DNA of 64,000 nt from an uncultured Lentisphaeria bacterium (GTDB lineage: Bacteria; Verrucomicrobiota; Lentisphaeria; Victivallales; UBA1829): contig CASDPB010000036.1 of the NCBI GenBank assembly GCA_949282305.1, positions 130,425-194,424 of the forward strand, in the 5' to 3' direction. The position numbers and the translations under genes were made by a program. Under the pieces are notes generated by a model. That model was not told the origin of the DNA, did not search any database, and worked only from the letters and a program-made list of their open reading frames with translations. Shown here piece after piece: positions 17,787 through 25,517 of the stretch. The number at the start of each line of letters is the position of its first letter. The stretch's first letter is position 1.

Positions 17787-19727
17787 ATGCTTCAATTATC
17801 GACGTTGTTCAGCGATCATGCCGTGCTGCAGCGGGAAATGCCGGTGCCCGTATGGGGATGGAGCACTCCCGGCACTGCGGTTGAGGTGGCGCTCAGTTCT
17901 GGAGAGAGCGCGGCGGGTGTTTGCGCGGATGACGGGAAATTTCTTGTACGCCTTCCGGCAATGAAAGCTGGCGGACCGTTGGAGATGACCGTGAAAAACG
18001 GCGCCGGAGAAACGCTGACGGTGCGTGACCTCTACATCGGGGAAGTCTGGATCGCGGGCGGACAGTCGAATATGGAAATGCCGCTGAAGGGCTTCCAGAC
18101 GCCGATACCCGATCTGGATGCGCTGAAATTCGGCGCTCCCGTCCGGATGCTGACCGTTCCGCGCTGCACCTCTTTGACGCGACGCGCTGACGCGGGTGCG
18201 GTCTGGACGCTTCCGGAAGGGGAAGACCTGATGGGCTGGAGTGCCGCAGGAGCTTTTTTTGCCGCACGCTTAAGCCGTGAACTGAAGGTGCCTGTCGGGA
18301 TTCTTTCTTCCAACTGGGGAGGCACGATTGCCGAGGCGTGGATGAGCCGCGAGATGTTGATCCGGAATCCTGACTGCCGCAAGACATTGCTGGATTATGA
18401 AGAACGGGTCAGCAGTGTCTCCTATTGGGAAAATATTTCTCAGGAGGAGGTGCGGCAGGAATTGAACCCGGAAGAACATGCCGCGCGGATGATTGAGAAG
18501 CTCTATCCGGAATATCCCGCCAATCTCGGACTGGAGCGGAACTGGCAGGAACCCGCCTTCGACGACAGTGACTGGGGGGCGGCGGAACTTCCGGGAACCT
18601 GGCAGAGTCTGGGGCTTTTCCCGGATTCCGGGGCGTTGTGGTTCCGGAAACAGGTGACGCTCCCCGCAAGCTGGAAGAATCGTCCGCTGGTTTTGGAGAT
18701 CGGTTCGGCGGACAAGCACGATGTGACTTATTTTAACGGCGTGCAGGTCGGCGCCACCGGAAAAGGGGTTGAGATATGCCATTGGAATGTCGCCCGCTCT
18801 TATCCGATTCCGGCGGAACTGGTGCGGGATTCCTGCGCTGTGATTGCCGTCCGCGTTTATTCTTTTATGTACGGCGGCGGTTTGATCGGCCCCGCGGACG
18901 CGATGCGTCTGCGCCTTGCGGAAGACCCCGAAGGAAAAGCGGGGATTCCGCTGGCGGGCGAATGGCGCTGGCAGCTGGAACAGAGTCTGGGAAATACCTG
19001 CAGATTCTGCATGGGTATCGGCTTCCCGAACTCCTTTGGAATTCTTTTTGACAATATGATTGTTCCTCTGATTCCCTATGCTGTGCGCGGCGCCGTTTGG
19101 TATCAGGGGGAATCGAATGCCGATGCGCCGAACGCCTATCGGCGGCTGATGCGCGATTTGATTGAGGACTGGCGTTTCCGCTGGGGACAGGCGGATTTTG
19201 ATTTCTACCAGGTGCTGCTTGCCGGTTTTGCGGATCCGTTTTCCGCGACCTGGCCGGAAATTCGGGAAGCGCAAGTTCTCGCGGCACAGGACACCGGCAG
19301 TGGTTTTGCCAGCGCGACCGACATTGGAGATCCCGCCGATATTCATCCGCTTGATAAATATTCCGTAGGTGAACGGCTTGCATTGCGCGCCCTGCAGGAC
19401 ACCTATCACTGTCCGCTGGAAGGACATGGTCCGGAAATAAGCGGAATTCAATGGGGAGCGGGAGAAGTCCGCATTCGATTTGCACATGCGGAAGGTCTGC
19501 ATGCCGGAAACGGAGTTCCCGGCGGTCTGGAAATCGCCGGAGAGGATGGAAAATTTGTGCCTGCGCAAGCTGAAATCAATGGAGACTGTGTCTGTGTTTC
19601 TGCTGATTCCGTATCGGAACCGTGCGCCGTGCGCTACGCATGGTGCGGATATCCCGCAGAAGCCAATCTGTACAACGGCGGAGATTTGCCGATGGTTCCG
19701 TTTTTCAGGAAACGCCGGATGGAATGA
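17787..19727 (+). CDS. Sialate O-acetylesterase (SASA/SGNH family)
   Basis: This 646-residue esterase has the nucleophile block VWIAGGQSNMEMPLKGF (Ser of GQSNM, about residue 98), the oxyanion-type SSNWGGTIAEAW, VWYQGESNAD, and the catalytic DPADIHPLDK (Asp and His) near residue 515. Between about residues 240 and 390 lies a galactose-binding-like beta-sandwich insertion (FDDSDWGAAELPGTW). The family removes acetyl groups from sialic acids or other glycans. No signal peptide is present, so it probably acts in the cytoplasm on imported sugars. AGGAG precedes the ATG at 17787. It is followed 227 bases later by a GH42 gene in the same direction. Confidence 0.9.
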   Translation: MLQLSTLFSDHAVLQREMPVPVWGWSTPGTAVEVALSSGESAAGVCADDGKFLVRLPAMKAGGPLEMTVKNGAGETLTVRDLYIGEVWIAGGQSNMEMPLKGFQTPIPDLDALKFGAPVRMLTVPRCTSLTRRADAGAVWTLPEGEDLMGWSAAGAFFAARLSRELKVPVGILSSNWGGTIAEAWMSREMLIRNPDCRKTLLDYEERVSSVSYWENISQEEVRQELNPEEHAARMIEKLYPEYPANLGLERNWQEPAFDDSDWGAAELPGTWQSLGLFPDSGALWFRKQVTLPASWKNRPLVLEIGSADKHDVTYFNGVQVGATGKGVEICHWNVARSYPIPAELVRDSCAVIAVRVYSFMYGGGLIGPADAMRLRLAEDPEGKAGIPLAGEWRWQLEQSLGNTCRFCMGIGFPNSFGILFDNMIVPLIPYAVRGAVWYQGESNADAPNAYRRLMRDLIEDWRFRWGQADFDFYQVLLAGFADPFSATWPEIREAQVLAAQDTGSGFASATDIGDPADIHPLDKYSVGERLALRALQDTYHCPLEGHGPEISGIQWGAGEVRIRFAHAEGLHAGNGVPGGLEIAGEDGKFVPAQAEINGDCVCVSADSVSEPCAVRYAWCGYPAEANLYNGGDLPMVPFFRKRRME

Positions 19728-19954
19728 GTCCGGCAATGTTCCTGATTTCAGAACCGGGGGGGCGTGCCGTCACTGTCCGGCGCGCGATGAACACGGAACG
19801 AATCGTATGAAAACGATTTGCCGGCGCTGAAACAGGGGAGGGGATTGACAAAAAAGCACAGATGTATCGGCAGCGCTGTCATCGGCGTTGAAAACCGTCA
19901 ATGTTTTTCACTGAATTTTGGAGAATGATATTTTTCCGCAACCGGGGTATTGCA

Positions 19955-21982
19955 ATGAAAACCTTATCTTATCGTCACACTGGAGTTTTTGACCGTTTCC
20001 GGCTGGGAGCCGCCTATTATCCGGAACATTGGAGCGAAAAAGAGCGGCAGAGTGATCCGGAGCGAATGCGTGAAGCCGGCATAGACCTGGTGCGGCTGGG
20101 AGAGTTTGCCTGGGATATGCTGGAGCCGGAGGACGGAGTTTTTGACTTTGACTTTTTCGATCAGGAAATTGAACGCCTGTTTCATGCGGGGATCGAGGTG
20201 ATTTTCTGCACCCCGACTGCGGCGCCGCCGCGCTGGATGACCCGGAAACATCCGGAATTTTTACGGCGCAGCGGAAACGGCGTTTTCATGCAGCACGGTT
20301 CGCGTCAGCATGTCTGCACCACCAATCCGGAATTCCGGGAATATTCAAAGCGCATTACCCGGCAGATCGCGGAACATTACAAAAAGCATCCGGCGATCAT
20401 AGCGTTTCAAACGGACAACGAGCTTCATTGTCACTTCACTTACTGCTACTGTTCAAGCTGCCAGGAGGAGTTTCAGAACTATCTGCGGGAAAAATATACT
20501 TCCATCGACCGGTTGAACAAGGCGTGGGGAACCGCTTTCTGGGCGCAGAGCTATCACGATTTTTCCGACATCGAGCTGCCCCGAGAGCAGGCGCCTGCCT
20601 GGCCCAATCCGGCTGCAATGCTTGATATGCGGCGTTTTCATGCCGCCATGGCGACACGCTTTCAGCATGAACAGGTCGAGATCCTTCGCGCCGCCAATCC
20701 CGGCTGGATCATTTTCCACAACGGACTGATGGCGGTCGTGGATTATCGCAGTGATTTCAGCAGAGATCTCGACTTGATCGGTTTTGACTGTTATCCCGGA
20801 TTTGTTTCAGACGCTTCACGGCGCCCCGTACGTCATGCCTTCACTCTGGACCGGGCGAGGGCAATTGATGGAAATTTCATCATACCGGAGCATCAGACGA
20901 GCTTCGGCGGTCAAAACGGCTATGTCCTTGCCACCCCGGAACCCGGTGAGCTGCGGCAGCTGACTTTCCGTTCGATCGCACATGGCGCGGACAGTTTAAT
21001 TTATTTCCGCTGGCGGAGCTGCCGGTTCGGGTCGGAAGAATACTGGGGAGGCATTCTTGACCATGACAATATCCCGCGCCGTCGCTTTTATGAAGTGTCC
21101 GGGATTTCACGCGAACTGAAGGCGCTGGCTCCTTATCTGCAGCGCAGTGAAGTGCGGACGGAGATCGGCATTGCCGCCGCCGACGCCGATGCGGACGCGG
21201 TTCATGCAATTTACCCGATGGGATTCCCGTCTCCGGATGTTGTGGCGGAAGAACTGCACCGTGCTTTCCTGCTGCGTCATTATCCGGTTGGTCTGGTGCA
21301 TCCTGAAGACGATTTAAGTCCGCTGAAACTCTATATCCTGCCGCACTGGGAACTGCTGCGGCAGGAGGCAGTGGACAATCTTGCCGATTTCGTGAAAAAC
21401 GGAGGAACGCTGGTGATCGGAGCCCGTTCCGGAACCCGCACCGCGGATAACCAGATCATCAGCGAACCGCGGCCTGGGATTTTGACGCATTTAGCCGGTG
21501 CGACAGTGGAAGAATACGGAAAGCTGATTCCTGATGATCCGCATTCGGAACATGCCCTGATGCTGTCGGGACAGTCTGTCCGGGCGGACCATTTCTACGA
21601 AGTGCTGAAACTCGGGACTGCCACGGCGGTCGCTTGCTGGAACAGCCGCTTTTTAGCCGGTGCTCCCGCCATTGCCGTGAATCAGTTCGGACAGGGAAAA
21701 GTGTTTTACGTCGGGACTTATCTGACTGGCGCTCTTCTTGAAACGCTGGTGCCGCTTTTAGCCGATGCGGCAAAACTGGCTCCGATTCTGCCGGGGCTTC
21801 CGGATGGACTGGAAGTCATCGAACGTTATTCGGAACGGGGACGGCTGTTCTTCGGATTGAACAATACCGACTCTTCTCTTAAGGCGGATATGCTTCCGGG
21901 GTGCACTCTCGCGGGACCTGCCGACGGGCTTCTGCCTCCTTACGGCGTAAGGGTTACGGTGCTGCCGGGCAACGAAAACTGA
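19955..21982 (+). CDS. Beta-galactosidase, GH42 family
   Basis: A 675-residue GH42 enzyme. RLGAAYYPEHWSE opens the barrel; the acid/base is Glu156 in FQTDNELHC and the nucleophile is Glu312 in IIPEHQTSF. The cysteine set HCHFTYCYCSSC resembles the zinc cluster of thermophilic GH42 beta-galactosidases. The second half holds the glutamine-amidotransferase-like trimerisation domain and a small C-terminal beta domain. It hydrolyses beta-galactosides; with no signal peptide it is cytoplasmic. The ATG at 19955 matches the family start, though its ribosome site is weak (GGGG); starts further upstream add a non-homologous hydrophobic stretch. Confidence 0.93.
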   Translation: MKTLSYRHTGVFDRFRLGAAYYPEHWSEKERQSDPERMREAGIDLVRLGEFAWDMLEPEDGVFDFDFFDQEIERLFHAGIEVIFCTPTAAPPRWMTRKHPEFLRRSGNGVFMQHGSRQHVCTTNPEFREYSKRITRQIAEHYKKHPAIIAFQTDNELHCHFTYCYCSSCQEEFQNYLREKYTSIDRLNKAWGTAFWAQSYHDFSDIELPREQAPAWPNPAAMLDMRRFHAAMATRFQHEQVEILRAANPGWIIFHNGLMAVVDYRSDFSRDLDLIGFDCYPGFVSDASRRPVRHAFTLDRARAIDGNFIIPEHQTSFGGQNGYVLATPEPGELRQLTFRSIAHGADSLIYFRWRSCRFGSEEYWGGILDHDNIPRRRFYEVSGISRELKALAPYLQRSEVRTEIGIAAADADADAVHAIYPMGFPSPDVVAEELHRAFLLRHYPVGLVHPEDDLSPLKLYILPHWELLRQEAVDNLADFVKNGGTLVIGARSGTRTADNQIISEPRPGILTHLAGATVEEYGKLIPDDPHSEHALMLSGQSVRADHFYEVLKLGTATAVACWNSRFLAGAPAIAVNQFGQGKVFYVGTYLTGALLETLVPLLADAAKLAPILPGLPDGLEVIERYSERGRLFFGLNNTDSSLKADMLPGCTLAGPADGLLPPYGVRVTVLPGNEN

Positions 21983-22121
21983 GAGCGGAGTTTCCCGGTT
22001 CATCGGAACAGGCGGAAATGCACCCGGAATTCCGGCAAGCGCAGTCCATGCCGGCATTTCGGGTTCCATCCCGCAGGGCATTCCCATTGTGTTCAGGCTG
22101 AATTGACGCCGGTTTTCAAAA

Positions 22122-22163
22122 AGAGAGCTCCCGCGAAACGTTGAACGGTTCCCGGAGTTCTCT
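22122..22163. terminator. Bidirectional hairpin between convergent glycosidase genes
   Basis: AGAGAGCTCC (22122-22131) pairs with GGAGTTCTCT (22154-22163), one G-U pair. It lies in the 289-base gap between the convergent GH42 and GH-like genes, with an A-run on the left that reads as a T-run on the minus strand. Confidence 0.45.
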
Positions 22164-22262
22164 TCGCTTTCGCGCCGGAAAAGCCGGACCTGAACAGTGC
22201 CCCGGAGGGAACATCCGTCGTTTTTCCTCATTTCACAGCGAATGTTTTCCGCAGATTCTTGT

Positions 22263-22290
22263 CACCACTGCTCACTGACCACTAACCACT
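22263..22290 (-). repeat. Four tandem heptamers across a stop codon
   Basis: On the minus strand the units are AGTGGTT, AGTGGTC, AGTGAGC and AGTGGTG. The array contains the last codons and stop (SVVSGQ*) of the GH-like gene ending at 22272. Confidence 0.8.
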
Positions 22291-24299
22291 GATTTGGTCG
22301 TCAGCAACGCTACGGACCACGGCGGCATTTCAGGCAGAGAAAAATGAATTGAACCGTCTGCCTTTGCCATGCCGGTCAATTCTCTTTTTCCGCCGCGCCA
22401 GTCCTGCCATTCCGCGTTGACGGAGCCGTCCGGCAGACGCAGAACAGCTTCCCGTGCCGGATCCTGTGAAGCATTGACCAGTTGAACCGCGGTTTCTCCC
22501 TCAGGCTTTCTGCGGCGCACCCATAAGGCGATTCTGTGATAGGTTGCAATTTCCGCAAGGCCGGCACTTCCGGCAAGCCATTGAAATAAGTTTTTCATAC
22601 TGTTCAGCTTGGATGCAAACTGCAGATCGCGCAAGGGGTAGTATCCTGCTGCCGCCACTCTGCCGCCGAGACGGTTGCGGGAAATCCCCAGCGAACATGC
22701 CGCCGATTCCTTTCCCTGGTAATTGACCAGCCGCGCCAGTGTTTCCGTTCCATCGACAACGGGAACCAGCGAATAAGCGCTTTCGTGTCCCCAGGGAAAA
22801 CTCTGGCGGCAATCGCGGCGGAATCCCGCCGCGCCCTGATGGAACGGATGTTCGACAAATTCTTCAATTGCATCATCTTCTATGCGCTCAGCGATGCGGA
22901 ATCCTGTCAGGTCTCCCAGTCCGCGGGCTTCCAGCACAGGCAATGCGTCAGCCGGGCAGTATACCCCGCGCCGGAAGATTTCCAGCAGAACCGGTTCGGG
23001 AAGGATACGGGCGCTTTGCGATGTCAAAATGGTGACTGCCGCGTCTTCCGGACGGTATGCCGGAGGAAATCCCGCTGTGAAAAGCCCTGAAAAATGCGGA
23101 TTGGGCCATTGCCACAAGGTATCCTCCCAGCTTGCCCCGGGGGACGGAAGAGCTCCTGCCGGGAGTTCCGGCACCCAGCCGTGATAGATTCCGACAGGAC
23201 GTATTTCCGCCCATTTTGCCTGTAAATCCAAAAAGGGGCGCAGGGCGGTCAGTTCCTTCAGAAGAGGCTGATAAACCGCCAGCGGGTCTTCCGCATCCAA
23301 AACATTCCAGGCGCATCCCGTCAAGCCGGCTGCCATGTAAACCGCCCCCTCGAAACAAGTGGCATGAACCGACTTGGCAAGGCGCTGGTAGTTGAAATTT
23401 TCCACTTCCGCCTGAACATTGTGAACCGAGTCCGGCAGCCAGGCGGCTTCGCAGCCGATGCAGTGTGCCTTGATCAGGAAATCATCGAAAGCGCGATCGG
23501 TATAAGCGCCTCCGCCGGGACGCCAGCGCACAGGCCGCGCCCCGGGACCGGACAACGCCTTTGCCAGCACATCAAGCCCCGCGCTGTCGCCCACTCTCAT
23601 GCCCGCGTCCATCGCCCCCAGCTCTATATCCGGATTTATTGAATGGACGATTTGTTCCACATAGGCGAACAGTCCGGCGAGGGCAGTTCCGGAAAATTCC
23701 AGCCATCGTCTGCGCCAGAGAATGGATTTCTGCGGATCCGGAGAGCCGAATGCCGCCGCAAGAGTCTTTCTGGAAAATGCGGTATGATGAAGCTGATTGA
23801 ATTCCGCCATGCAGCGGTCGCAGAAGCAGACGAGTTTGAGATCGCCGTGTCCGTAAAATCGGATGTCGTCATCAAGCCAGAGAAAATCCGGCGAACATTC
23901 ACAGAGCACGGTCAGCAGTCCGCGCAGATAATCGTTGCGGAACCGCTGGTCGCGCGGACAGACGCTTCCCCGGCAGGTTCTGCCGTCCAGACTGGTGAAA
24001 GGCTGCATGCCCCCGGGAATGTCCGGCAGATTTTCCGGATGATGCCCCACGGTGCACAGCAGATTGATCCCGCAGGGAATGCCGTTCCGGCGCAGTTCTG
24101 CCAATGCGGCACGCAATCTTGGCTGTTCCCCGCGTATCGTGTCCAGCTGCCGGATCGAATGAGTGAATCCGCAGAACAATGCCACATCGTCAAAGCCGGA
24201 ACGTTGTTTTTTCAGTTCTTCCAGCAATGCCTGAAAACGGCCTGGAGACTTCCAGAAAGCCGGCGGAATACGATAAGTGATGTTGGATTTTTTTTCCAT
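22272..24299 (-). CDS. GH-like (beta/alpha)8 hydrolase of unassigned family, cytoplasmic
   Basis: A 675-residue protein with no signal peptide. It looks like a TIM-barrel glycosidase related in layout to GH42/GHA: SPDFLWLDDDIRFYGHGD at about residue 140 is a likely catalytic acidic block, followed by a cysteine set CFCDRCMAEF that recalls the GH42 zinc site. A middle amidotransferase-like domain and a C-terminal beta domain (VALWVRRRKPEGETAVQLVN) follow. The protein at 57893 has the same length, the same acidic block and cysteines at the same position, so the two are divergent paralogs. The ATG at 24299 excludes an upstream hydrophobic stretch. It is divergent from the LacI gene and may be controlled by it. 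The substrate is unknown. Confidence 0.75.
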   Translation of the reverse strand: MEKKSNITYRIPPAFWKSPGRFQALLEELKKQRSGFDDVALFCGFTHSIRQLDTIRGEQPRLRAALAELRRNGIPCGINLLCTVGHHPENLPDIPGGMQPFTSLDGRTCRGSVCPRDQRFRNDYLRGLLTVLCECSPDFLWLDDDIRFYGHGDLKLVCFCDRCMAEFNQLHHTAFSRKTLAAAFGSPDPQKSILWRRRWLEFSGTALAGLFAYVEQIVHSINPDIELGAMDAGMRVGDSAGLDVLAKALSGPGARPVRWRPGGGAYTDRAFDDFLIKAHCIGCEAAWLPDSVHNVQAEVENFNYQRLAKSVHATCFEGAVYMAAGLTGCAWNVLDAEDPLAVYQPLLKELTALRPFLDLQAKWAEIRPVGIYHGWVPELPAGALPSPGASWEDTLWQWPNPHFSGLFTAGFPPAYRPEDAAVTILTSQSARILPEPVLLEIFRRGVYCPADALPVLEARGLGDLTGFRIAERIEDDAIEEFVEHPFHQGAAGFRRDCRQSFPWGHESAYSLVPVVDGTETLARLVNYQGKESAACSLGISRNRLGGRVAAAGYYPLRDLQFASKLNSMKNLFQWLAGSAGLAEIATYHRIALWVRRRKPEGETAVQLVNASQDPAREAVLRLPDGSVNAEWQDWRGGKRELTGMAKADGSIHFSLPEMPPWSVALLTTKSVVSGQ

Positions 24300-24368
24300 G
24301 ATGATGTTTTTGCTCCCGCAGGGACACCGCAGAAGCAACCGGAAAAGACAGATCAAAAAGGTTACGAT

Positions 24369-24396
24369 ACTATATGCCGACAGGGTGAAAATACAA
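24369..24396 (-). promoter_or_regulatory. Promoter for the GH-like gene
   Basis: Leftward TTGTAT (24396-24391), a 16-base spacer and TATAGT (24374-24369), 70 bases before the start at 24299. Confidence 0.55.
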
Positions 24397-24446
24397 GCCG
24401 GCAACTTATTTTTCGGGAAAAATTGAATTTTATTTTTGTTGGGGTA

Positions 24447-24474
24447 TTGACAATCAGAAAAAAATCATTATAAT
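24447..24474 (+). promoter_or_regulatory. Consensus sigma-70 promoter for the LacI-family gene
   Basis: TTGACA (24447-24452), a 16-base spacer and TATAAT (24469-24474): both hexamers are perfect. The predicted start of transcription, about 24481, is just upstream of an operator-like repeat. Confidence 0.75.
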
Positions 24475-24487
24475 CTAATAAAGGGAA

Positions 24488-24503
24488 TAAAACCGGTTTG
24501 ATT
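24488..24503 (+). promoter_or_regulatory. Candidate LacI-type operator O1
   Basis: TAAAACCGGTTTGATT, whose core AAACCGGTTT (24490-24499) is a perfect palindrome centred on CG, as LacI-family operators are. It lies between the promoter and the start codon. The same 16 bases recur at 24707-24722. Confidence 0.55.
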
Positions 24504-24518
24504 ACAGTAAGGGAGATT

Positions 24519-25517
24519 ATGGCAGCAGTAAAGAATAAAGTGACAATTGCCGATGTCGCCGCTCGTGCTCATGTTGCAAAAAGCACGGTATCACATACAT
24601 TAAGCGGGAAACGCCCCATCGGGACGGCAACCAGGAAACGTATTGAACTGGCAATTCGCGAATTGGAGTATCGCCCCAGCTTTGCAGCCCGGGCTCTGAA
24701 TACGCGTAAAACCGGTTTGATTGCGTTTTTAGTTTCCAATCTGGACAATCCGCATTCAGTGCAGTTTGCGGCTGAGCTGAATCGGGAACTCGCCTCCTGC
24801 GGATTGCAGATGATTTTGACGCTGGCGGAACAGCCTGAAAACATGGAACGGGTGATGCACGAGTTTTCCGGCGGACTGGTAGACGGCATTATCAACGGTC
24901 TGCCGGGTCAGTTCACTGACGCCGTGGAGCGCTATTCCGGCTCCATTCCGATTGTCACGTGCATGCGCAACCAGCAGTTGAATCTGTCAATTGATTTTTC
25001 CGCCGGAATTTACAAGGCAATGAATTATTTATATTCGCTCGGACATCGGAAAATTGCTTTTGTGCATTGTCCTTCCCGCGGCAAATCCGGACATGACGAT
25101 CCATGCGCCGTCGGCTATCGGGACTTTACTGCAAACGCGAAACTTCCGGCACTGGAATTTGTCGCGGACCGTGAAAATTCAGCCACGGGATTCACGTTGG
25201 CTCCGAACATCCTGACTTGCGGGGCCACCGCCGTTTTGGCGGGGAACGACTCCATTGCCTGCGGAATCGTGCAATGGGCGCTGGCCAATCAAGTTGAAAT
25301 TCCCGGACGGCTTTCTGTCATAGGGCATGACGATGTGCCTCTGGCAAGTATGATTTCGCCGCCTTTGACCACCATCAGGATTCCGATTGCGCCGCAGGTG
25401 CGCCATGTAGTTCAGTTGCTGCGCTGCCGCCTTGAAGACAACGTTGCGCTGCCGGAACCCGAAACCATTGTTCCTGAACTGATTTTCCGTCATTCCACCC
25501 AGGGAGTAGCATTATGA
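24519..25517 (+). CDS. LacI family transcriptional regulator
   Basis: A 332-residue repressor. The N-terminal helix-turn-helix is VTIADVAARAHVAKSTVSHTLSG, followed by the hinge helix (FAARALNTRKTGLIAFLVSNL) and a periplasmic-binding-like sensor domain. It presumably responds to a sugar from the surrounding catabolic genes. The ATG at 24519 has GGGAG three to four bases upstream and fits the family; an in-frame TTG at 24498 would place the start inside the operator-like site. The stop overlaps the following DUF4091 gene by four bases (ATGA). A perfect promoter and two identical operator-like sites suggest autoregulation with looping, and possibly control of the divergent GH-like gene. Confidence 0.93.
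   Translation: MAAVKNKVTIADVAARAHVAKSTVSHTLSGKRPIGTATRKRIELAIRELEYRPSFAARALNTRKTGLIAFLVSNLDNPHSVQFAAELNRELASCGLQMILTLAEQPENMERVMHEFSGGLVDGIINGLPGQFTDAVERYSGSIPIVTCMRNQQLNLSIDFSAGIYKAMNYLYSLGHRKIAFVHCPSRGKSGHDDPCAVGYRDFTANAKLPALEFVADRENSATGFTLAPNILTCGATAVLAGNDSIACGIVQWALANQVEIPGRLSVIGHDDVPLASMISPPLTTIRIPIAPQVRHVVQLLRCRLEDNVALPEPETIVPELIFRHSTQGVAL
24707..24722 (+). promoter_or_regulatory. Candidate LacI-type operator O2 inside the coding region
   Basis: An exact copy of the 16 bases at 24488-24503, 219 bases downstream, within codons for the conserved RKTGLI segment. Confidence 0.45.

Noticed and set aside
18270-19736. Minus-strand open frame opposite the sialate O-acetylesterase
   Set aside because: The esterase has all catalytic motifs; the opposite frame has none.
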